Part shown: one piece after another, positions 1 through 6,097 of the stretch
Position numbering within the stretch: the stretch's first letter is position 1
Layout: each line of letters begins with the position of its first letter
Assembly: GCA_964353405.1 (NCBI GenBank)
Contig: CAYGWJ010000338.1
Span: forward strand, 1 to 8,105
Direction: 5' to 3'
Length of the DNA: 8,105 nt
From: JBGLNJ01 sp964353405
Lineage (GTDB): Bacteria > Chloroflexota > Anaerolineae > Fen-1058
The notes under the pieces: generated by a model
Seen by the model: only the letters and a program-made list of their open reading frames with translations
Told to the model about the DNA's origin: nothing
Databases searched by the model: none
Translations under genes and position numbers: made by a program

Positions 1-146
1 CATGTCTACCCCGACGCGCCATTCCGTGCGCTCTCGCTCATTTTTCCCCTGGGGGTGACTCCTCGCGCAGTGGTCCGCCTATCTTTTCAGCGTCTTGGCT
101 CGTCAAGTGCGTTCACGCCTCCGGGTTTCCGAGAGGACTCGGGTGA
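1..146. other. Left-edge region without a recognised gene
   Basis: Nothing convincing is coded here. A 5-bp hairpin (CCGAG-AGGA-CTCGG, 129-142) follows the small hdrC-like stop on the minus strand but has no T-run. An ATG on the minus strand at 3-1, with GGGG a few bases before it, might be the start of the next leftward gene, but no codon beyond it is visible. Confidence 0.3.
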
Positions 147-458
147 TCAGGGTTCCGTAGCCGGTGAAATTATACCCCGTTTTTGCGCTTCTTGTCTGAG
201 CGCATAAGCAACCGCACCAAAATCAATCTCACTGGGGCAGTTAAAGTAGCACTCCTGGCAATCCTGGCAAGTCCAAATCGTCTTGCACGTAAGCGCCCGC
301 TCGTCATTGTTGCGGACGAGTAGTAAGACTTGACACGGGCGCAAGTCCCAACTCGAAGCATAGTCGCAATCGCAACTGTCACATTGACTGCACTCGCTCA
401 CGTCTTGCCCACTTGCATTCAAAACGATAAAACGCAAAGGCGCCCGATTCACAGCCAT
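147..458 (-). CDS. Small HdrC-like dicluster ferredoxin, 103 aa
   Basis: This short soluble protein resembles the HdrC (heterodisulfide reductase subunit C) family, which carries electrons through two [4Fe-4S] clusters. The second cluster motif is canonical: C63-x2-C66-x2-C69-x3-C73-P, preceded by TIWTC as in the HdrC part of the neighbouring fusion protein (hdrCB). The first motif is abnormal: C23-x2-C26-x2-C29 is present, but the usual fourth Cys four residues on, followed by Pro, is a Tyr; C31 or C41 could substitute. There is no signal peptide or membrane segment. The start ATG has a GAGGT ribosome site (465-469) six bases upstream. It lies just past the terminator that ends the hdrCB unit, so it would be expressed by readthrough or from a promoter inside the hdrCB end. 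It may be an accessory electron carrier to the HdrCB/MetVF proteins; this role is inferred. The fold call is fairly sure, the partner is not. Confidence 0.8.
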   Translation of the reverse strand: MAVNRAPLRFIVLNASGQDVSECSQCDSCDCDYASSWDLRPCQVLLLVRNNDERALTCKTIWTCQDCQECYFNCPSEIDFGAVAYALRQEAQKRGIISPATEP

Positions 459-470
459 TCAATGACCTCA

Positions 471-511
471 ATAAAAAAGGCCTGCGAGGTATTCCGCAAC
501 CTCGCAGGCCT
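471..511 (-). terminator. Intrinsic terminator after hdrCB
   Basis: A perfect 13-bp inverted repeat (478-490 with 499-511, core GGCCTGCGAGGT/ACCTCGCAGGCC) encloses an 8-base loop. On the minus strand it is followed directly by six T residues (478-473), the classic Rho-independent form for leftward transcription. It begins nine bases past the hdrCB stop codon and ends 12 bases before the small hdrC-like start, so it separates the two genes. Confidence 0.93.
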
Positions 512-519
512 GACCAATC

Positions 520-1920
520 CTATGCTGCAAAACCTTTCTCGCGCAACATCGGGCGCGGGTCAACAATGCACTTGTCGAGCAATGTCGCTTTGCGATCCAG
601 CCCGAACGCCATCGCCATCAACTGCGTGGCATAGAGAATGGGTATCTGGAAGCCCAGGTGCTTGATCTGAACCTGCCGTGCATCGAGGTTCATATCGCAT
701 AACGGGCAGACGGTGGAAATCACATCCGCGCCATGCGCGCGCGCATCGTCCAACACTTGGCGGGCCAGCGCCAGGCCCGGTTCGAGTTGCGAGAATATAA
801 CACTGCCGCCGCAGCAATCCGTCTTGCCGTTCCAATCAATTGGCTCCGCGCCGAGCGCGCGCACCAGGCGATCCATCGTCATGGGATACTCGGGATTGTC
901 GGCTCCCGTGATGGCGGGCGGACGGCTGTAGAGGCAGCCATAGTAACACGCCACGCGCAATCCCTTGAGCGGTTGCGTCGTGCGCGCGGCAATCTTGTCC
1001 GGCCCGATTTTGTTCATGATAGCATCGAGGATGTGCAGAACCTCGACGCTATTCTGATACCGATAGCCGATCCTGTTCTCAACCTCTCTGGCAAGATGCT
1101 CATCGGTCGCTACCTGGTGCGAAGCAATCTTGAAGCGGCTAAAGCACGAACTGCACGGCGCGGCCACCTGCTTCAGTCCACTCTTTTCGATGAGCGCGAG
1201 GTTCTTGATCGGAAACGCTGCCGCGGTCGTGTGATCGGCGTGGTGCGCGGGCGAGCTGCCGCAGCACACCCAGCCCTCCGGCTCGACTAAATCCAGTCCC
1301 AATTCCTTGCAGACGGCCTGGGTCGAATGATCGAACTCGGCGCCGGTCGAGTGGAGCGAGCAGCCCGGATAATAGGCGATGCGGTTCTCTGCCGGTTCCA
1401 CCTGCTTGACGTGATCGGGCACCTTGAGCGGATTGAGAACGATGGAAGGCAACAGGTTGACTTTGCCCTTCTTGAGCATCGGGATGCCCATGTCAATGTC
1501 TTGTAGCAGACGGCCATACGCCATGTTGCGCAGGCCCAGCAGCGCCGGTTCGTACAGGCGACCGCTAATATTGATGTTGCCCATGAAAATATCATCAAAA
1601 GTGGTGGCATCCTTGACGGCGACCTTGCCCTGCTTGCGCGATTCCATGCGCAACGCATCCATCACACCGGCAATGTCCAATCCCTGCGGGCAGCGCGTGG
1701 AGCAGGTGAGGCATGACGCGCACGTCCAGATGGTCCTGCTCTCCAGCACAGACTCGTCGCCCAGCTGCACCATGCGCATCACCTGGTTTGGCTCGACGTC
1801 GAATTCTTCGGCCATAGGGCAGCCGGAGGTGCACTTGACGCACTGGTAGCACAGGTAGACGTTCTGCCCGGTCTCTTCTTGAACCTTTTTAGCCAGCTCG
1901 GTCGAAATCTCGGTCGCCAT
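520..1920 (-). CDS. Fused HdrC-HdrB iron-sulfur protein (CoB-CoM heterodisulfide reductase-like)
   Basis: This 466-aa protein joins an HdrC-type ferredoxin domain to a complete HdrB-type domain. Residues 24-35 (CYQCVKCTSGCP) and 67-78 (CASCLTCSTRCP) are two canonical [4Fe-4S] motifs. The HdrB part has two full CCG motifs: C187-x31-C219-C220-x35-C256-x2-C259, and C329-x39-C369-C370-x34-C405-x2-C408. In characterised HdrB these bind two noncubane [4Fe-4S] clusters that reduce a disulfide. No HdrA flavin domain is present. In non-methanogens such proteins pass electrons between HdrA/MvhD-type flavoproteins, ferredoxin and partner enzymes; in acetogens such as Moorella, Hdr-like subunits are encoded with metVF. 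Being last in a metVF operon, it probably delivers electrons to or from MetVF (inference). The ATG has a GGGGGAG ribosome site 13 bases past the metallophosphoesterase stop. An alternative is a generic (Fe-S)-binding glycolate/lactate-oxidase-like subunit, but two cluster pairs plus double CCG favour HdrCB. Confidence 0.92.
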   Translation of the reverse strand: MATEISTELAKKVQEETGQNVYLCYQCVKCTSGCPMAEEFDVEPNQVMRMVQLGDESVLESRTIWTCASCLTCSTRCPQGLDIAGVMDALRMESRKQGKVAVKDATTFDDIFMGNINISGRLYEPALLGLRNMAYGRLLQDIDMGIPMLKKGKVNLLPSIVLNPLKVPDHVKQVEPAENRIAYYPGCSLHSTGAEFDHSTQAVCKELGLDLVEPEGWVCCGSSPAHHADHTTAAAFPIKNLALIEKSGLKQVAAPCSSCFSRFKIASHQVATDEHLAREVENRIGYRYQNSVEVLHILDAIMNKIGPDKIAARTTQPLKGLRVACYYGCLYSRPPAITGADNPEYPMTMDRLVRALGAEPIDWNGKTDCCGGSVIFSQLEPGLALARQVLDDARAHGADVISTVCPLCDMNLDARQVQIKHLGFQIPILYATQLMAMAFGLDRKATLLDKCIVDPRPMLREKGFAA

Positions 1921-1933
1921 GTTTTCTCCCCCG

Positions 1934-2635
1934 CTATATTCCCCGCTCTAAGGTTTGTTGCAAGTTCCGCCGACAGCGATCATCCAGCGGAATCGAGTCC
2001 AGCCTGTGCGCCGCCGTGTGGTGGTCATAGTGCAAGTGATGCACCCGAATCGTCCCGTCCGTCCACGCAGCGAACGTCGCATCCGGAACGCCGTAGCGCG
2101 GAGCGCCCAGGCTGCCCGGCGCAACGATGACCTTGTCCAAAATCTGCCGGAGGCCTGGGCGGTGCGTGTGTCCGACCAGCACTATATCCGCCGCAATAGT
2201 CTTGACTTCGGCCTCCAGCAATGCCTTGGGCGCCGACATCAAGTCGTAGCGGTCGAACAGCCCGGTCGGCCCGGCGTGCGTCAAATGAAAAGTGCAATCA
2301 GCCAGTTTGACCGTTTGATGGTCAGGCAGTCCGGCGATATAGTCACGCGACCCGGACGAAAGCGAGTGTGCAGCATATTCGAGGGTGGCATCCACGCCGC
2401 AGCACACGCGGCTGCCGGGAAGAAGCTCATCTGCATCAAAGAGCGCCGCGTCATGGTCGCCGCTGATGGCATGTGTCGCATTGGATCGCAACCAAGCCGC
2501 GCAACGGTCTGCGTCAGCCCCCAGGCCCACCACATCGCCCAGGAATAAAACCGCGTCGGGTTTGCGCTCTGCCTGCTGAAAGGTCCAGAGCGCCTCCCAG
2601 TTCGCGTGAACGTCGGACAGAATCAAAAAACGCAA
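1934..2635 (-). CDS. Calcineurin-like metallophosphoesterase (YfcE/MJ0936-like), TTG start
   Basis: This soluble enzyme of about 233 aa should hydrolyse phosphoester bonds with a two-metal centre; the substrate cannot be told. Metal-site motifs appear in order: D8-x-H10 (SDVHAN), G33-D34-x2-G-x-G, G59-D60-H61-D62, H120 (THAGP), and G155-H156-T-H158. APGSLGAPR (172-180) matches the conserved PGS-x-G-x-PR of the family. The third motif is normally GNHD/E; here Asn is replaced by Asp (codon GAC). The first conserved beta strand begins at the TTG at 2635, preceded by GGAGG four bases upstream. The frame is open further upstream to 2890, but that stretch overlaps the rubrerythrin gene in another frame and looks like no protein, so the TTG is chosen. 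A long hairpin (2642-2700) overlaps the ribosome site. The gene is 73 bases after rubrerythrin and 13 before hdrCB, evidently co-transcribed. Confidence 0.87.
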   Translation of the reverse strand: MRFLILSDVHANWEALWTFQQAERKPDAVLFLGDVVGLGADADRCAAWLRSNATHAISGDHDAALFDADELLPGSRVCCGVDATLEYAAHSLSSGSRDYIAGLPDHQTVKLADCTFHLTHAGPTGLFDRYDLMSAPKALLEAEVKTIAADIVLVGHTHRPGLRQILDKVIVAPGSLGAPRYGVPDATFAAWTDGTIRVHHLHYDHHTAAHRLDSIPLDDRCRRNLQQTLERGI

Positions 2636-2641
2636 GATTCC

Positions 2642-2700
2642 TCCAGTTCCACCGAGTTCCTTCGGCCCATCCGGCACTGGCGGAACTCGGCAGGACTGGA
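2642..2700 (-). other. Imperfect hairpin covering the rubrerythrin-phosphoesterase gap
   Basis: The arms 2652-2660 and 2682-2690 pair perfectly over 9 bp (CCGAGTTCC/GGAACTCGG). After a small internal mismatch the stem resumes with 2642-2647 pairing to 2695-2700. The loop is 21 bases. In the leftward mRNA the outer stem includes part of the GGAGG ribosome site (2640-2644) of the metallophosphoesterase. No T-run follows directly, so it is more likely an mRNA stability, processing or translation-control element than a terminator. Confidence 0.6.
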
Positions 2701-2708
2701 AAGGCAAA

Positions 2709-3212
2709 CTAGAATTTCCTAAACTTGTCCTTGGGTGTATTGCACACCGGGCATCTCTCCGGCGGCTCGCCTTCCATCGTAAATCCGCAGAAAGCGCAAA
2801 TCCAAATGTCCTGGGCAGCAACATCATGGCCTGCATCCACGGCTTGCTTGGCTTCGGCATAGGCCTTGGCGTGCACTTTTTCCGCTTCAAAAGCCCAGTT
2901 CATCGAGCGCAGCGCTTTTTTCTCGTCCTGCGCTTCGGCCACGACTTTGTAGGCCGGGTACATTTGCTCAATTTCGAATATCTCGCCGCCGAGCGCGGCT
3001 TCCAGATTGGCCGAGGTGCCCTGGAGTCCATCCAACGCGCGCAGGTGGTTGCTGGCGTGAATCTGCTCGGCAAACGACGCGGCCTGGAAGAGTCGCGCCA
3101 CGTTGCGCAGGCCCTCTTTCTCTGCCTTTTCGGCAAAGTTGAGGTACTTTATGTGCGCCTGGCTTTCGCCGGCGAACGCAGCTTGTAGATTGGCTTCAGT
3201 CATCTTGTTCAT
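2709..3212 (-). CDS. rbr: Rubrerythrin
   Basis: This 167-aa cytoplasmic protein has the usual rubrerythrin layout. A four-helix ferritin-like diiron domain fills residues 1-135, with ligand motifs E16 (GES), E49-x2-H52, E80 before MYP, and E111-x2-H114. A C-terminal rubredoxin-like domain follows with C139-x2-C142 and C154-P-V-C157, which bind one iron. The family acts as a peroxidase in anaerobes, reducing hydrogen peroxide with electrons from rubredoxin or NAD(P)H. The residue just before MYP, commonly Glu or Asp, is Gln83; whether this changes activity is unknown. The start ATG has AGGAG eight bases upstream, 27 bases after the metF stop. Its location inside a metVF-hdr operon suggests it protects the oxygen-sensitive Fe-S enzymes encoded on either side. 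Confidence 0.95.
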   Translation of the reverse strand: MNKMTEANLQAAFAGESQAHIKYLNFAEKAEKEGLRNVARLFQAASFAEQIHASNHLRALDGLQGTSANLEAALGGEIFEIEQMYPAYKVVAEAQDEKKALRSMNWAFEAEKVHAKAYAEAKQAVDAGHDVAAQDIWICAFCGFTMEGEPPERCPVCNTPKDKFRKF

Positions 3213-3239
3213 AGTGCAATCTCCTAGGCATGAAATGAT

Positions 3240-4247
3240 TTACGCGGGCTGTGCCGCCGTTTCAACTTGTATCACGGGGCGAGGCGACAGCCCGGCTTTT
3301 TCCACAATGGTCTTGATGGCTTCTTCCCACTCGACGGCCATGATGTGCACCCCGGCCACGCCGGGGATTTCGCGCACTTGCTGGATGATCTCGACGCAGA
3401 TTTCAAGGCCGACTTTTTTGTTGGCTTCGGCTTTGGCCTTCTTGTCCTCGATGCCTTTGCCCGCCGCTTCAAGCCGCTGCACGATTTCGTCCGGCACGTC
3501 CATGCCGGGGACGCTGTCGCGCATGTACCTGGCGCCGGCCGGGCCTTTGACCGGGATCACGCCCGCGAGGATGTAGACCTTGTCCAGCAGGCCCAGGTCG
3601 CCACAGCGCTGCATGAACTCGCGGAACTTGTTCACATTAAAGATGCCCTGCGTCTGGATAAAGTCCGCCCCGGCCTTGATCTTCTTCGCCAGGCGGTACG
3701 GGCGGAACTCGAATGGATCGCCAAAGGGGTTCTCCGCCGCGCCGACGAAAAACTTGGGGGCAGCGTCCTTGATGACTTCGCCGCACTGGAACGTGCACTT
3801 GTCACGCATAGCGGCGACCATCTGAATGAGTTGCATAGAGTCAATGTCGTACACGTTCTTGGCCGTGGGGTGATTGCCCATGGACTGGTGGTCGCCGGAC
3901 AAGCACAGGAGGTTGCGGAGGCCCAACGCATACGCGCCGAGCAGGTCGGCCTGCATGGCCAGCCGGTTGCGGTCGCGGCACGTCATCTGAATGACAGGCT
4001 CGAGTCCTTCTTGCTTCGCCAGAAAGCCCGCGCCGATAGACGACATGCGGACGACGGCGGTTTGATTGTCGGTGATGTTCACGGCGTCGCAGTTGCCCTT
4101 CAAGAATTTGGCCTTCTTTTGGATGACGGCGATATCTGCCGACTTGGGCGGGCCCAGCTCCGCCGTCACGGCAAACACTTTGGCGCATAAAACCTTTTCC
4201 AGGTTCGAGCCGACTTTGTAACCGTTCGGTGTGGCAAGTTCGGTCAT
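3240..4247 (-). CDS. metF: Methylenetetrahydrofolate reductase
   Basis: This 335-aa TIM-barrel flavoprotein reduces 5,10-methylene-THF to 5-methyl-THF, the last step of the methyl branch of the Wood-Ljungdahl pathway. Visible family features are TAELGPPKS with catalytic-type E30, NITDN at 57-61, CRDRNR at 90-95, the SGDH flavin motif at 117-120, and a FIQTQ strand near residue 205. It lacks the C-terminal regulatory domain of eukaryotic enzymes. The ATG at 4247 is preferred over one 27 bases upstream (4274): it has GGAGG nine bases before it, while the upstream ATG would lie deep inside metV. The metV stop is only four bases away and the ribosome site lies inside metV, implying translational coupling. 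With MetV it should form the MetVF type of enzyme, which takes electrons from Fe-S partners rather than directly from NADH in several acetogens; the electron donor here is inferred. Confidence 0.95.
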   Translation of the reverse strand: MTELATPNGYKVGSNLEKVLCAKVFAVTAELGPPKSADIAVIQKKAKFLKGNCDAVNITDNQTAVVRMSSIGAGFLAKQEGLEPVIQMTCRDRNRLAMQADLLGAYALGLRNLLCLSGDHQSMGNHPTAKNVYDIDSMQLIQMVAAMRDKCTFQCGEVIKDAAPKFFVGAAENPFGDPFEFRPYRLAKKIKAGADFIQTQGIFNVNKFREFMQRCGDLGLLDKVYILAGVIPVKGPAGARYMRDSVPGMDVPDEIVQRLEAAGKGIEDKKAKAEANKKVGLEICVEIIQQVREIPGVAGVHIMAVEWEEAIKTIVEKAGLSPRPVIQVETAAQPA

Positions 4248-4251
4248 CGTC

Positions 4252-4926
4252 TCATTCCTCCAACCGCAAATCATCGCGGACGATTTTGCGCGGGCCGCCG
4301 TCGCGCGAGGTCTGCCAATTCTTGGGCGGGCGGATTTCCGTCAGCAGGTCCAGCCGGTTTTGCCCGGCCAGCCTGTCATAGATGAGCTGCCATGCGCAAT
4401 CAATCTGGTCGTTGACTTCGCATTGGCCTTTGGACGAGCCGCCGCACGGACCATTGAGGAGCGATTTGCTGCAGCGCGCGATAGGGCACACGCCACCCGT
4501 CAAACCGAGGATGCAGTCGCCGCACGCAGCGCATCGCTCGGCCCAGACGCCTTGCTCGGTGGGCAGACCCAGGAACTTGGTGTTGAGGCCCGGCACGATG
4601 ATGGACTTGGGGAAGCGTTCGGCCAATGCTTGCACGCCGATGCCGCAGCCTAGCGAGAGGACAATATCAACGCCTTCAATGTTTTCCTTGAGCGGGTCAA
4701 TGTATTCCCATTCGCATTGGCGCTGCACCGTCACGTCGGTGACTTGTTTGCCGTTGCCGTCGAGCTTGGTCGCCATCCGCAGCGACGATGAGAGGATTTG
4801 AGCTTCCTTCTCGCCTCCGGCAAAGCACACGGTCACGCACGTTCCGCAACCCACGACGAGCACCTTGTTCGCGCTGGCGATGAGCCCTTTGATTTCGTCC
4901 AGTGATTTCTGTTCGGCGACAATCAT
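4252..4926 (-). CDS. metV: MetV: MTHFR C-terminal-domain Fe-S/zinc partner protein
   Basis: This 224-aa cysteine-rich protein matches the methylene-THF reductase C-terminal domain family (MetV), the small partner of MetF in acetogens. The N-terminal half has a Rossmann-like start (VLVVGCGTC) with C27-x2-C30-x3-C34, then C71 (QRQCEWEY) and C94 (SLGCGIG). The C-terminal half holds C132-x2-C135-x2-C138, C147-P-x3-C152, the typical LNGPCGG (C161), C169 and C177. In the characterised family these cysteines bind [4Fe-4S] clusters and in some members zinc. It passes electrons to the MetF flavin. It is the first gene of the leftward operon, with GGGGAGG seven bases before its ATG and tandem promoters about 90-130 bases upstream. 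The pairing with metF makes the assignment firm; whether it joins an electron-bifurcating Hdr complex cannot be shown here. Confidence 0.93.
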   Translation of the reverse strand: MIVAEQKSLDEIKGLIASANKVLVVGCGTCVTVCFAGGEKEAQILSSSLRMATKLDGNGKQVTDVTVQRQCEWEYIDPLKENIEGVDIVLSLGCGIGVQALAERFPKSIIVPGLNTKFLGLPTEQGVWAERCAACGDCILGLTGGVCPIARCSKSLLNGPCGGSSKGQCEVNDQIDCAWQLIYDRLAGQNRLDLLTEIRPPKNWQTSRDGGPRKIVRDDLRLEE

Positions 4927-4944
4927 CGTTTAGCCTCCCCTGCA

Positions 4945-5003
4945 AGTGGTCAATTTCATTTTAGGTCAATTTCTGAGCGCTGACCACTGTCCAGTATCCA
5001 CTG
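4945..5003. promoter_or_regulatory. Cluster of direct and inverted repeats in the metV leader
   Basis: The 10-mer GGTCAATTTC occurs twice (4948-4957 and 4964-4973, 16-bp period). AGTGGTCA (4945-4952) is inverted as TGACCACT (4981-4988). CCACTG repeats at 4984-4989 and 4998-5003. They lie between the predicted transcription start and the metV ribosome site, where a repressor or an RNA fold could act. No known regulator motif is recognised. Confidence 0.4.
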
Positions 5004-5014
5004 ATTTTGCGTCC

Positions 5015-5043
5015 ATTGTAACGGAAATTGTAAGGCAAGGCAA
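5015..5043 (-). promoter_or_regulatory. Proximal sigma70-like promoter of the metV operon
   Basis: On the minus strand TTGCCT (5043-5038) and TACAAT (5020-5015) are separated by exactly 17 bases. The predicted start near 5008 gives a leader of about 80 bases before metV. Each box differs from consensus at two or fewer positions. Confidence 0.55.
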
Positions 5044-5055
5044 GGGTAGTGTCTA
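5027..5055 (-). promoter_or_regulatory. Distal sigma70-like promoter of the metV operon
   Basis: On the minus strand TAGACA (5055-5050) and a second TACAAT (5032-5027) are also separated by 17 bases. This promoter overlaps the proximal one with a 12-bp offset, so the two could not be occupied at once. Confidence 0.5.
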
Positions 5056-5106
5056 TAGCCCGTGAGGAGGCGAGGCGCGGCAACTTGTAGCCCGAAAGGA
5101 CTAGAG

Positions 5107-5121
5107 GCGGCCAATGGCCGC
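5107..5121. repeat. Small perfect hairpin GCGGCC-AAT-GGCCGC
   Basis: A 6-bp perfect inverted repeat with a 3-base loop lies in the divergent intergenic region, upstream of both promoter sets. No T-run follows on either strand, so it is not a good terminator; its role is unknown. Confidence 0.35.
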
Positions 5122-5154
5122 TCCACATAGCAGATGGTTGATGGCAGTGCGGTC

Positions 5155-5183
5155 TGCCGTCTGCGGTCATCATGTAGTATAAT
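5155..5183 (+). promoter_or_regulatory. Candidate promoter of the PIG-L deacetylase
   Basis: A perfect TATAAT (5178-5183) lies 32 bases before the PIG-L start. The matching -35 at 17 bp (TGCCGT, 5155-5160) is poor, which suggests activator dependence or a weak promoter. A repeated TGCGGTC (5148-5154 and 5162-5168) flanks the -35 position and might bind a regulator. Confidence 0.45.
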
Positions 5184-5215
5184 CTCGTCCAGCTTGTCAG
5201 CAATATGGAGGCGGT

Positions 5216-5938
5216 ATGGAAGCAAGTCAAAATGGAATTCCCAAGAGTGCTATGGTCATCATGGCGCACCCCGACGACGCCGAGTTCACGGTGGCAGGGA
5301 CAGTGGCCAAGTGGGCGCAGGCCGGATGCGAGATTACTTGTGTGCTGTGCACCAGCGGCAACGCCGGGACGCACGAGCCGGGCATGACGCGTGACAAAAT
5401 CGCCGCGATCCGCGAAGACGAGCAGCGCGCGGCGTGCCGGGTCCTGGGTGCAAAGGACGCGGTATTTCTGCGACATGACGACGGCACACTTCAACCGACG
5501 CTCGAGCTGCGCCGCGAGCTGGTCCGCGTCATCCGGCATTTCAAGCCAGAAGCCGTCATCACCGGCGACCCGACAGCCCTGTTTGAGGGTGACGAGTATA
5601 TCAATCACCCCGACCACCGCGCGGCGGCTCAGGCGGCAGTGGATGCAGTGGCTCCGGCGGCGGCCATGCCGCTCCTGTGGCCGGAAGATGGCGAGCCGCA
5701 TCGCGTCCGCTACGTCTTTGTGAGCAACACGCACAAACCCAACGTCTGGGTGGACATTACGAGCACCATCGAGAACAAGATCGAGGCGCTGCGCCAGCAC
5801 AAAAGCCAGATGGGCGACTGGGACCCGGCTGCGATGATTCGCAACTGGGCCGCCGAAACTGGTAAAGAAAAGGGCCTGGATTACGCCGAAGCGTTCCGCC
5901 GCATGACGCTCGAACCGCCTCCAAGCTCAGAGACGTAG
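5216..5938 (+). CDS. PIG-L/LmbE family N-acetyl-sugar deacetylase
   Basis: This 240-aa soluble protein belongs to the PIG-L (LmbE) zinc hydrolase family, which removes acetyl groups from N-acetylglucosamine-type substrates, for example in mycothiol, bacillithiol, glycolipid or antibiotic routes. AHPDD (17-21) supplies zinc ligands H18 and D21 and the likely catalytic base D20; HPDH (131-134) supplies the third ligand, H134. The TSGNAGTH segment (46-53) is also typical of the family. Length is normal and there is no signal peptide. The ATG follows GGAGGCGGT closely, so 5216 is chosen. It is transcribed divergently from metV and has no functional neighbour in the window that identifies the substrate, so BshB- or MshB-like roles remain open. 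Confidence 0.92.
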   Translation: MEASQNGIPKSAMVIMAHPDDAEFTVAGTVAKWAQAGCEITCVLCTSGNAGTHEPGMTRDKIAAIREDEQRAACRVLGAKDAVFLRHDDGTLQPTLELRRELVRVIRHFKPEAVITGDPTALFEGDEYINHPDHRAAAQAAVDAVAPAAAMPLLWPEDGEPHRVRYVFVSNTHKPNVWVDITSTIENKIEALRQHKSQMGDWDPAAMIRNWAAETGKEKGLDYAEAFRRMTLEPPPSSET

Positions 5939-5950
5939 GGTCGAGCAAGG

Positions 5951-5965
5951 GCGAGGTCACCTCGC
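5951..5965 (+). other. Short hairpin after the PIG-L gene
   Basis: GCGAGG and CCTCGC pair around a TCA loop, 13 bases past the PIG-L stop. No T-run follows, so it could end transcription only weakly or merely stabilise the mRNA 3' end. Confidence 0.3.
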
Positions 5966-6097
5966 TCCAGCTACTCTAACCGTTTCCTGACCCTGGACGC
6001 CGAGTTCATGCAAACCTGTGCTCCCAAAGCGCGGGTTTGTGCGTTCTTGCCCATTACTTTTGCTCATATCGTCCGACTTTTAAGGAGAATCAGCAGC

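Noticed and set aside
147..520. CRISPR, transposon or tRNA signals anywhere in the window
   Set aside because: No repeat-spacer array, transposase, terminal inverted repeats or cloverleaf was seen on reading both strands.
2636..2890. 85-residue N-terminal extension of the metallophosphoesterase frame
   Set aside because: It overlaps the rubrerythrin gene out of frame, has no domain resemblance, and the family's first strand starts at the TTG at 2635 with its own ribosome site.
3267..4190. Long open frame antisense to metF on the plus strand
   Set aside because: It is a shadow of metF in GC-rich sequence with no recognisable motif.
4248..4274. Upstream ATG for metF giving nine extra residues
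   Set aside because: It lies inside metV and lacks a ribosome site; the ATG at 4247 has GGAGG nine bases before it.
4961..5800. Minus-strand frame across the divergent promoters and PIG-L
   Set aside because: It is antisense to a clear PIG-L gene and runs through promoters; no motif is seen.
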